DNA from: Streptomyces cinereus
GTDB taxonomy: Bacteria; Pseudomonadota; Gammaproteobacteria; Pseudomonadales; Moraxellaceae
DNA length: 64,000 nt
Assembly: GCA_014647715.1 (NCBI GenBank)
Contig: BMPS01000003.1
Location: 1 to 64,000, forward strand
Direction of reading: 5' to 3'
Part shown: one piece after another, positions 56,998 through 64,000 of the stretch
Layout of the letters: the number at the start of each line of letters is the position of its first letter
How positions within the stretch are numbered: the stretch's first letter is position 1
Notes under the pieces: generated by a model
Databases searched by the model: none
What the model was told of the DNA's origin: nothing
Seen by the model: the letters and a program-made list of their open reading frames with translations, nothing else
Made by a program: the position numbers and the translations under genes

Positions 56998-58919
56998 AAC
57001 GCAACCAGTAGCCAAGTGATGAGCAACAGCGCCGTTAATATGCCACTGGCCAGTTGCCAAAATAGTACAGGATGTTTGTCAATCAGCGGCTGCTTGGCTT
57101 TATCGTCGGCATGGCTTTTGGGGTCAAGGTCGGTGAGAAAATCGCCAATGCTCTGATAGCGGCGGTTGCTATCTGCTTGCAGAGCACGAATCAGCACGTC
57201 ATTGACCCAAAATGGTAAATCCGTGCGCAATTGTCGCACGTTTTTGAACGCCAGTTTTTGGGTAGTTTGGGCGGTCATCGCAGTGGTCAAGGTATCGACA
57301 TCAAACGGCTGTAGCCCCGTCAGCATCTCATAAGTCACCACACCCAGCGAGAAAATATCGGAATACACCCCTTTTGGTGCATCGCTAAAATATTCAGGGG
57401 CAATATAATGTAAATCGCCCACAGGCGGTGTATGTCCTGTTCTTAACAGCAACGAGCCAACCGAACCAAAGTCAATGAGCTTGATATGACCCGATGGCAG
57501 CAGCATGATATTTTCGGGCTTGATATCTTGATGGAGTAGATAATTACGGTGCATGACTCGCAGCGCCATACCGATTTGATTGACAATAGCAAAGGTTTGG
57601 GCAACCGATAACGGCGGCTGGGTGTCGATAAATTCACGCAAGCTCATGCCTTGCAAAAATTCGGTGACATGGTACAGATACTGGCTATTCATCGGTTTGG
57701 GGTAAAATTTTAGTAAGCTTGGGTGATTGAGGCTTAACCCTATTTTTTCTTCTTTTAAAAACAGTCGTAAAAATCCGCTATCGTCTTCATAATAGGCAGA
57801 TGGCACTTTGATAATACGCTGATTATCGGCTGTGTCGGCGGTGCTGTCGGTTGCCAAATACACGCTACTGCGTGGGGTGTTTTGCACCACTTTGTCAATG
57901 GTAAAATGATCAAGCTTGTCGCCGACAGTCAGCACAGGCGGAATGCGTAAACGGGTAACGGCATGACGATTGTCTGTATGTTCGGCAAGGTCAGCTTTGT
58001 CAAAATCTGCATTCGCCAAAATTCTCGCAACTTTTGGTAAGACGGCTATCATCACGCAACTGACATTGTCATTACTGCCATTTTCCAATGCCACTTGGCA
58101 CAAGGTTTCTGGCAAATTTTCTAAGTCTAGGGTGGTGGAATTATCCAGCGCCAACAATTTGCCCAATGCCGATTGGGTGAGTAACAATAATTCATCATCA
58201 CCGATAAATTCATATACGCCATCGGTCATTATCAAAAACACATCTTCGGGCAACACATCAATTTGGGCGAGTTGTAATTCTACATGGGCATCTGCGCCAA
58301 GTGCAGCGGCTAAGGCTCCTTTGTCTCGCCCTCGTTTGTGTCTGTGGTCTTGGGTGAGTATGCGCATTTTGTTGTGTCGTAGCCGATAGATACGGCTGTC
58401 ACCCGTGTGAAATAACACTGCCGAGTGCTCGGATAATAAAGGCTCGGTAAACAGCAGCCCAGATAAGGTTGAGAGTAATTTGGGCAAATACCGCTGCGAG
58501 GCTGAATCAAAGCTGTCATGGTGATCACTAAAATACAAAAAATCATTGATAATATGCACGCTTTTGGTGAGCATTTGCGCCAGCGTTTCGGCATTGTTGT
58601 TATTCAATGACTTGCTAGTAACAGGGCTAGTAACTGGGGTTGTCACCATGTCAGCTTGGTGCATGGTTAATTGGTCGATCAGCGTATCAATCACCCATTG
58701 ACTGGCGAGCTTTGGCTGTCCGCAGCTGCTGACGCCGTCAGCTAAAGCGGTGACTTGCCATGCAAGCTGAGCGGCGCTGCTATCCCTTGTCGGCACCAGC
58801 GTTTGCACCGTCAAGGTGTCTTGGTTTTCCGCTTTGCGCCCTGCATGACTAGCAGCACGGGTCAGCAGTTGCGGCAAGGATTGAAAACTGGGGGTATTTT
58901 GCTGAATGGCTTTTGACAT
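56988..58919 (-). CDS. bifunctional PP2C phosphatase / serine-threonine kinase, membrane-anchored
   Basis: 643 residues from the ATG at 58919, set by AAGGA 8 bases upstream. First a PP2C phosphatase (AENQDTLTVQ, VTALADGVSSCG, LIMTDGVYEFI, NGSNDNVSCVMIAV), then from about 330 a kinase: GDKLDHFTIDKVVQNTPRSS lacks the usual glycine loop, the lysine is in RIIKVPSA, the catalytic loop is HQDIKPENI near 463 (HQD for HRD) and IDFGSVG near 483, with a C-terminal membrane helix. Homologues sit between nirB and the nitrate transporter in Acinetobacter and Pseudomonas; targets unknown. Confidence 0.9.
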   Translation of the reverse strand: MSKAIQQNTPSFQSLPQLLTRAASHAGRKAENQDTLTVQTLVPTRDSSAAQLAWQVTALADGVSSCGQPKLASQWVIDTLIDQLTMHQADMVTTPVTSPVTSKSLNNNNAETLAQMLTKSVHIINDFLYFSDHHDSFDSASQRYLPKLLSTLSGLLFTEPLLSEHSAVLFHTGDSRIYRLRHNKMRILTQDHRHKRGRDKGALAAALGADAHVELQLAQIDVLPEDVFLIMTDGVYEFIGDDELLLLTQSALGKLLALDNSTTLDLENLPETLCQVALENGSNDNVSCVMIAVLPKVARILANADFDKADLAEHTDNRHAVTRLRIPPVLTVGDKLDHFTIDKVVQNTPRSSVYLATDSTADTADNQRIIKVPSAYYEDDSGFLRLFLKEEKIGLSLNHPSLLKFYPKPMNSQYLYHVTEFLQGMSLREFIDTQPPLSVAQTFAIVNQIGMALRVMHRNYLLHQDIKPENIMLLPSGHIKLIDFGSVGSLLLRTGHTPPVGDLHYIAPEYFSDAPKGVYSDIFSLGVVTYEMLTGLQPFDVDTLTTAMTAQTTQKLAFKNVRQLRTDLPFWVNDVLIRALQADSNRRYQSIGDFLTDLDPKSHADDKAKQPLIDKHPVLFWQLASGILTALLLITWLLVALNH

Positions 58920-58964
58920 GGGTTTTTCCTTACTAGCACGGTTGCTACGCATTGTGCAAAAATG

Positions 58965-58988
58965 AAAAAAGGGCATACACCCTTTTTT
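58965..58988 (-). terminator. terminator between the nitrate transporter and the kinase gene
   Basis: AAAAAAGGG pairs with CCCTTTTTT around a six-base loop; an in-frame earlier start of the kinase would fall within it. Confidence 0.75.
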
Positions 58989-59051
58989 GCCTTACTAACT
59001 AGACTTCCTTGTCCGCTGGTCGACTGTTTTTTGGTTGGATTTAAAGAGCGA

Positions 59052-60524
59052 TTACGCTATCGCAATTCGCTCAATCGTGCCATCTTCGTGCACCTCGACC
59101 ATATGTCCTTGTGGCTCGCTCAGGAAGGTCGCGCCAATAAAGGCAATCCCTGCAAAAATCGCGAGGGTAATAAAGAATCCTGTTGGCGATACCATAGAGA
59201 AAATAGTCAAAAACAACACCCCACCTACGTTACCATAGGCACCCGCCATACCAGCAATTTGCCCTGTCATACGGCGTTGAATGAGCGGAACCACTGAATA
59301 CACTGCACCGCATGCTGCTTGCACAAATACAGAAGTAAGCAGCACGATTGCCACTGCACCCGCCAATGGTAACTTGGTCATTTGCGTCATTAGCAGATAA
59401 CCCACCGTTTGTCCTGCCAATGCAATCATCAATACTTTACGACGACCGACCGCATCGGACATAAAACCACCGCCAGGACGAGCAAATAAATTCATCACCG
59501 CAAAACAGCCTGCAGTCAACCCTGCTAAAGTATGCGATACACCATAGTTGGTAATAAAAAATTGCGGCAACATCGACACCACTGCCAACTCAGAGCCAAA
59601 ACATGCCAAATACGCCATGTCTAAAATCGCCACTTGTTTGAACTGATAACCATATTCTGGATTTACCGCAGGGCGAGATGTATCAAATAAATGCTTATTG
59701 ACTGACCAGATTTTGATATATTGATAGACTACAAGCACCGCCACCACCGCATATGCCAGCATGGTTTGATTAGCGGTTAATAATTTTAATCCGCTAGGTG
59801 ACAAACGCCACGCCAACAAAAACAAAATCGCATAAACCGGTAAAATCATCACCGCATAAAAGTAAAAGTCTGCCTTGTTTGATACTTCCAAGCCGCCTGA
59901 TTTTTTTGGTTTAAAATAAGTCGCGCCTTTGGGTGTATCACTGACGCCACGATAAAAAATGACCGAATAAACAATCGCAATCACGCCTGTGGTAGCAATC
60001 GCATACCGCCAACCGTCTGCACCGCCATACATTAAGGCAAGAATCGGCATCGACATCGACGCTACTGCCGCCCCAAAATTGCCCCAACCGCCGTACACCC
60101 CTTCTGCCGAGCCGACTTCATTGACAGGAAACCATTCTGAAATCAAACGAATCCCAACCACAAATCCTGCACCGACAAAACCTAGCAAAAATCGCCCAAT
60201 CGCCAGCATTTGGAAACTTTGAGCAAAAGCAAACACAAAACACAAAAAACCGCTAATCAACAACACAGCACTATATGAACGCTTGGGGCCGTATCTATCG
60301 ACCATCGCGCCGATTAGCAAACGAGCAGGAATGGTCAAAGCCACATTGAGCATCAAGATCGCTTTGACTTGTCCATCGCTCAAATGAAAATATTGTTTGA
60401 TGGTGGGCATCAATGCCACATGAGCAAACCAAATTAAAAAGGTGACGAAAAAAGCAAACCAGGTGTAATGTAACACCTTGATACGGGGTAATTTCATAGC
60501 AAACAGCGGTAAACGTTGGGACAT
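59052..60524 (-). CDS. nitrate/nitrite MFS transporter (NarK/NasA type)
   Basis: Twelve-helix MFS carrier for nitrate uptake. The nitrate signature is seen twice: GFLLGFVGAGFVVGIRLISE (helix 4-5, as FVGAGFVVG) with GGWGNFGAAVASMSMP, and GMAGAYGNVGGVLFLTIFS in the second half, where such carriers have G-x-x-G-N-x-G. MFS motif A-like MVDRYGPKRSYSAVLL and FARPGGGFMSDAVGRRKVLM are present. AAAGGAG 6 bases before the ATG sets the start. 490 residues. A sigma-54-type promoter precedes it. Confidence 0.93.
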   Translation of the reverse strand: MSQRLPLFAMKLPRIKVLHYTWFAFFVTFLIWFAHVALMPTIKQYFHLSDGQVKAILMLNVALTIPARLLIGAMVDRYGPKRSYSAVLLISGFLCFVFAFAQSFQMLAIGRFLLGFVGAGFVVGIRLISEWFPVNEVGSAEGVYGGWGNFGAAVASMSMPILALMYGGADGWRYAIATTGVIAIVYSVIFYRGVSDTPKGATYFKPKKSGGLEVSNKADFYFYAVMILPVYAILFLLAWRLSPSGLKLLTANQTMLAYAVVAVLVVYQYIKIWSVNKHLFDTSRPAVNPEYGYQFKQVAILDMAYLACFGSELAVVSMLPQFFITNYGVSHTLAGLTAGCFAVMNLFARPGGGFMSDAVGRRKVLMIALAGQTVGYLLMTQMTKLPLAGAVAIVLLTSVFVQAACGAVYSVVPLIQRRMTGQIAGMAGAYGNVGGVLFLTIFSMVSPTGFFITLAIFAGIAFIGATFLSEPQGHMVEVHEDGTIERIAIA

Positions 60525-60572
60525 CTGCTTCTCCTTTAAGTAAGCCTGTACGGTTCACGGTAACAAGGTAAA

Positions 60573-60588
60573 AGCAATATTTATGCCA
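60573..60588 (-). promoter_or_regulatory. sigma-54 promoter match before the nitrate transporter
   Basis: On the minus strand TGGCAT, AAATA, TTGCT. It lies about 50 bases before the transporter ATG and resembles the nirB site. Confidence 0.7.
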
Positions 60589-60702
60589 TTGTCATAAACT
60601 TTTGTTTTTGCAATACTTTTTTTGAATGACCCATCAATTAGCTATTTTGCTGTGAAAAAACTTTCACCGATTGGCATAAATGATAAAAATTTGATGCTGT
60701 AC

Positions 60703-60719
60703 TGCACTATTTTGGTAAG
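60703..60719. promoter_or_regulatory. NtrC-like binding site
   Basis: TGCACTATTTTGGTAAG compares well with the NtrC pattern TGCACYA-N3-TGGTGCA: the left half is almost complete, the right half partial. It sits 115-130 bases upstream of one sigma-54 match and about 200 upstream of the other. Confidence 0.45.
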
Positions 60720-60917
60720 TAATCGATAAGGTAAAAGAATAATGCAAATAAATAAGCAAAAAAATGTCTAAAAATATTTTAAAAACCCTCAAACAGTTAT
60801 CTACAGTTAAAGAGGTTAAATTCAAAGAGTGGTCAACATCCATCACACTGTCCGACAAATAATAGCCAAAATTTAAAACACCATAAAAAACAGTAAAAAA
60901 AAACGGTTTAAAACGGT

Positions 60918-60933
60918 TGGCATAGATTTTGAA
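60918..60933 (+). promoter_or_regulatory. weak sigma-54 promoter match before nasB
   Basis: TGGCAT, AGATT, TTGAA: good -24 element and spacing, but the -12 element has GA for GC. About 70 bases before the nasB ATG. Confidence 0.4.
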
Positions 60934-61003
60934 TTATTAAATTTTAAAGTGCTAGATTCTAAAGTATTAAATATCGGGTCGGATAAGCAAGGTCAGCCAA
61001 ATA

Positions 61004-62329
61004 ATGCAACACACACACATTCTTATCATAGGGGCAGGGATGGCAGGGACACGCTTTGCCATGCAGTATGCCAAAAGCAGACTGAGTACCCACAGCGGAC
61101 TGGGGATTGACAGCCAAGGCGAACAAAGTCGAGATGAGTTTGCCATCACGCTTATCAACAGCGAGCCATATGCAGGCTATAACCGTATTATGCTATCGCC
61201 TGTATTAGCAGGGGAAAAACGCTTCGCTGAGATTTATCTATTTTCTCAAGAGGAGTACGCCAACCATAACATCACTGTAAAGACAGGCTGCACTGTTAGC
61301 GATATCAATCTTGCTGCTCATCAGGTCATCACCGACAGTGGCGAAACTATCGGCTATGACAAATTGGTGTTTGCCACAGGTTCAACGCCATTTATTTTGC
61401 CATTGCCCAACCATACCGCAAAAGGCGTCATGGGTTTTCGTACCAAAGCCGATGTAGACGCTATGCTAGATATCGCAAAAAACAATCATAATGGCAAAAA
61501 ATCTCCAAAATGTCTGGTTATCGGCGGTGGATTACTCGGTCTTGAGGCTGCTAATGCTTTGGTACAACAGGGAGCGAAAGTCACTGTGGTGCATGGGGCA
61601 GGCTATTTACTCAATCGCCAACTGGATAAAACCGCTGCCGATTTACTGCAAACTTACTTTGAAAACAAAGGTATTGAGTTTGTGCTCAACGCCAACTCCC
61701 AAGCGATTTGTGTAGATAAGGATAACCAGGTTACTGGACTGACTTACACGGATAATGTCGACACATCCATCCCTGCCAAAACCATTGACAGCGATTGCAT
61801 TATCATGACCGTCGGCGTGCGACCCAATATTGCCCTTGCGCAACAGGTCGGTATCACTTGCGAGCGGGGGATTTTGGTTGATAACAAAATGCGAACCCAT
61901 ACCCCAGACGTGTATGCGATTGGCGAGTGTGTACAGTTTGACAACCAGCTATTTGGGCTCGTCGCACCTGTGTATGAGCAAGCCAATATTCTGCTACATA
62001 CCTTAAACGAGCAGCCAGGCAGCACCTCGCCCGTGTTTAGCGTACAACCAACGGCAACCAAACTAAAGGTCTCGGGCGTGGCGCTATTTTCGGCAGGTGA
62101 TATCGATGTGAGTCACGACTGCGAGCAGTTGATTTATCAAGACCCTAGCCATAGCATCTATCAAAAAATCACCGTAAAAGACAACCGTATTTTATCTGCA
62201 GTGCTATATGGTGATGTACAAGAGGGCGGTTGGTTTTTTGAACTGATTCAAAACCAACAAGATATTTCAGCCATCAAAGATAAATTACTGTTTGGCAAAG
62301 CGTTTTGTGAAGAGTTGCTGGCGGGCTGA
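61004..62329 (+). CDS. nasB: NAD(P)H-dependent flavoprotein of assimilatory nitrate reductase (NasB-like)
   Basis: FAD/NAD oxidoreductase expected to pass electrons to the nitrate reductase. The 441-residue protein matches the N-terminal half of NirB: HILIIGAGMAGTRFAMQYAK, YAGYNRIMLSPVLAGEKRFA, the NAD site VIGGGLLGLEAANALVQQGA, MTVGVRPNIALAQQVGI and VYAIGECVQFDNQLFGLVAP. It lacks BFD and siroheme domains, so it is a reductase subunit and not a nitrite reductase. nasA follows after 39 bases. Confidence 0.85.
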   Translation: MQHTHILIIGAGMAGTRFAMQYAKSRLSTHSGLGIDSQGEQSRDEFAITLINSEPYAGYNRIMLSPVLAGEKRFAEIYLFSQEEYANHNITVKTGCTVSDINLAAHQVITDSGETIGYDKLVFATGSTPFILPLPNHTAKGVMGFRTKADVDAMLDIAKNNHNGKKSPKCLVIGGGLLGLEAANALVQQGAKVTVVHGAGYLLNRQLDKTAADLLQTYFENKGIEFVLNANSQAICVDKDNQVTGLTYTDNVDTSIPAKTIDSDCIIMTVGVRPNIALAQQVGITCERGILVDNKMRTHTPDVYAIGECVQFDNQLFGLVAPVYEQANILLHTLNEQPGSTSPVFSVQPTATKLKVSGVALFSAGDIDVSHDCEQLIYQDPSHSIYQKITVKDNRILSAVLYGDVQEGGWFFELIQNQQDISAIKDKLLFGKAFCEELLAG

Positions 62330-62368
62330 TCTGACTGGTAGAAATTAAAAATAGTAAAAGGTTAACGT

Positions 62369-64000
62369 GTGACAACAACTATACAACATTTAGCATCACA
62401 AAAATCTCCCCTGACCCAAGTCAAAACCACCTGTGCCTATTGTGGTGTTGGCTGTGGCGTGTTGGCGACGATTGATGAGAATACCCAACACGTCAGCATT
62501 GACGGTGATCCAACCCATCCTGCCAACTTTGGCAAATTATGCTCCAAAGGCAAAGCGTTGGGCGATACGCTCGATCGTGACCGCCGTTTGGCACATCCGA
62601 TGATTCATGGCGAGGCAGTCGATTGGGATACCGCCACCGATTTTGTTGCCAAATCATTGCAACAGACCATTGATGAATATGGCGCCGACAGCATTATGCT
62701 ATATGTATCGGGACAACTGCTCACCGAAGATTATTACGTGGCAAACAAATTTACTAAAGGTTTTTTGGGTACCAATAATTTGGACTCCAATTCTCGACTG
62801 TGTATGTCATCAGCGGTGGCTGGCTACAAGCGAGCATTTGGCTCGGACACTGTGCCTTGTAATTATGAAGACATCGAAAACAGCGACCTATTTATCATTA
62901 TCGGTTCGAATATGGCGTGGTGTCATCCGATTTTATTTGGTCGGTTAAAATCCAGCAAACAAGCCAATCCCAACAAAAAAATCGTGGTGATTGACCCACG
63001 AGCCACTGACAGCACCGCGATTGCTGACTTGCATTTGCCGATTCGCTCTGGCACAGATACCCATTTATTTGTCGGACTACTCAATTACTTGCACCAAAAC
63101 GGCTATGCCAATCACGATTATCTCAGGCATTGTGACAATCTTGCTGATGCGCTTGCAGCCAGTGACAGTTGGACGATTAAAAAAGTTGCCAAAATCTGCG
63201 GTGTCAACGAAAGTAATTTAACCGAGTTTTACCAATTGTTTGCCACTACCACGAAAACCGTGAGTTTTTACTCCATGGGTGTCAATCAAGCCAGTAATGG
63301 CACTGATAAAGTCAATAGCATTATCAATTGTCACCTTTATACAGGCAAACTGGGTTATCAAGGGGCAGGGGCATTCTCAATTACAGGACAGCCCAATGCC
63401 ATGGGTGGGCGAGAGGTCGGGGCGTTAGCCAATCTGCTTGCCAGTCATTTTGAGCTCAAAAACAGCGACCATCGTCAAACAGTAGCCAACTTTTGGCAAG
63501 CACCGACTAGCATTAGTGGTAAAGATGGTGTCAAGGCAACCCAATGTGCCGATGCTATTTTGGAGGGGCAAATTAAAGCGATTTGGATTATGGCGACCAA
63601 TCCTGTAGTCAGTCTGCCAGAAGCAGACAAATTTGCCATGGCATTACAGCAATGCCCACTGGTCATCGTGTCTGACTGCTCAAAAGACAGCGACACGCTC
63701 GACTTTGCTCATGTGGCTTTGCCCGCGCAAGGCTGGAGTGAAAAATCAGGCACGGTCACCAACAGCGAACGTCGTATCTCTCGCCAGCGCCGCTTAGTCA
63801 CCCCATTTGCTGACGCCAAGCCTGACTGGTGGATAGTCAGCCAAGTAGCACAGAAAATGGGTTTTGTGGGTTTTGATTACACCCACGAATCGCAAGTGTT
63901 TGCCGAACACGCTCGGCTTAGTGGCGAGAAGAATGGCGGTGAAAAAAATACAGATAGCCGAAGTTTTAATATCAGCCATTTAGCCAATATTAGCCAAAAC
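62369..64000 (+). CDS. nasA: assimilatory nitrate reductase catalytic subunit (3' end outside window)
   Basis: Molybdopterin enzyme reducing nitrate to nitrite in the cytosol. The GTG start at 62369 has AAAGG 7 bases upstream. A [4Fe-4S] site is formed by C22, C25, C29 and C58 (CAYCGVGCGV and LCSKGKALG). Downstream are SNSRLCMSSAVAGYKRAFG with the cysteine expected to bind Mo, then IIGSNMAWCHPILFGR and GGREVGALANLL. 544 codons are open to the window edge; full NasA proteins are about 850-900 residues and often carry a C-terminal BFD domain. Confidence 0.94.
   Translation, partial: MTTTIQHLASQKSPLTQVKTTCAYCGVGCGVLATIDENTQHVSIDGDPTHPANFGKLCSKGKALGDTLDRDRRLAHPMIHGEAVDWDTATDFVAKSLQQTIDEYGADSIMLYVSGQLLTEDYYVANKFTKGFLGTNNLDSNSRLCMSSAVAGYKRAFGSDTVPCNYEDIENSDLFIIIGSNMAWCHPILFGRLKSSKQANPNKKIVVIDPRATDSTAIADLHLPIRSGTDTHLFVGLLNYLHQNGYANHDYLRHCDNLADALAASDSWTIKKVAKICGVNESNLTEFYQLFATTTKTVSFYSMGVNQASNGTDKVNSIINCHLYTGKLGYQGAGAFSITGQPNAMGGREVGALANLLASHFELKNSDHRQTVANFWQAPTSISGKDGVKATQCADAILEGQIKAIWIMATNPVVSLPEADKFAMALQQCPLVIVSDCSKDSDTLDFAHVALPAQGWSEKSGTVTNSERRISRQRRLVTPFADAKPDWWIVSQVAQKMGFVGFDYTHESQVFAEHARLSGEKNGGEKNTDSRSFNISHLANISQN

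Larger units (their letters stand above)
60525..61003. other. divergent control region, nitrate transporter / nasB
   Basis: 479 AT-rich bases that hold the sigma-54 matches at 60573-60588 (minus) and 60918-60933 (plus, weaker), an NtrC-like site at 60703-60719 and a palindrome GTGAAA-AAAC-TTTCAC at 60652-60667. No open frame is supported. Confidence 0.55.

Noticed and set aside
60672-60687. Another TTGGCAT in the nitrate control region as a sigma-54 promoter
   Set aside because: At the required distance it has ATAAA instead of a TTGC-type -12 element.

Overview
The window is ordinary chromosomal DNA of a gammaproteobacterium, most likely a Moraxellaceae member of the Moraxella osloensis (Faucicola) / Psychrobacter kind. 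This rests on moderately AT-rich, evenly tuned coding sequence, the conserved thrU-tyrU-glyT-thrT-tufB order, a gspN-gspC-gspD cluster, the long isocitrate lyase form, and a nirD-nirB-kinase/phosphatase-nitrate-transporter block of the Acinetobacter/Pseudomonas type. I see no insertion sequence, prophage, integrase or CRISPR array. The species is inferred, not proven.

Layout. 0-10 kb: end of an unidentified gene, a small membrane ORF with an apparent frameshift, bioD, rpmB-rpmG behind a long structured leader, a membrane C13 peptidase, nhaA, a small lipoprotein, and a LysR regulator divergent from aceA. 8.7-20 kb: potassium channel, chalcone-isomerase-like protein, uvrA, a lipoprotein, a zinc-ribbon/coiled-coil tail-anchored protein, a YajR-type MFS transporter, ssb and tas. 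20-25.4 kb: type II secretion genes gspN, gspC, gspD and an FHA membrane protein. 25.5-27.5 kb: tRNA-Thr, a broken tRNA-Tyr, tRNA-Gly, tRNA-Thr and tuf. 27.5-34.2 kb: rimI, bpt, aat, trxB and ftsK. 34.2-43.5 kb: ridA, dadA and a divergent lrp-type regulator, nadE, zapA and a zapB-like gene, a ygfB-family gene, argE, pepP. 43.6-51.3 kb: a low-molecular-weight-phosphatase/ArsC-like protein, an NSS transporter, an HTH-aminotransferase fusion, glutathione peroxidase, tRNA-Val and tRNA-Asp, and a BCCT transporter.

51.4-64 kb is a nitrate-assimilation region. moaB and mobA serve molybdenum cofactor, cobA serves siroheme, nirBD is the NADH nitrite reductase, then come a PP2C/protein-kinase fusion, a nitrate/nitrite MFS transporter, a NasB-like flavoprotein and the assimilatory nitrate reductase catalytic subunit, which is cut by the window end. 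Reading the non-coding DNA, I find matches to the sigma-54 (-24/-12) promoter pattern upstream of cobA, nirB and the transporter, a weaker one upstream of nasB, and an NtrC-like site between the last two. Together these suggest one nitrogen-controlled regulon.

The most notable non-routine features are the tRNA-Tyr lacking its T-arm and 3' acceptor, the nested hairpin leader of rpmB, the XRE-HTH/AlaA aminotransferase fusion with a perfect palindrome in its promoter region, the sigma-54 set, and the frameshifted small ORF before bioD. I did not find a clearly new multi-gene defence or mobile system.
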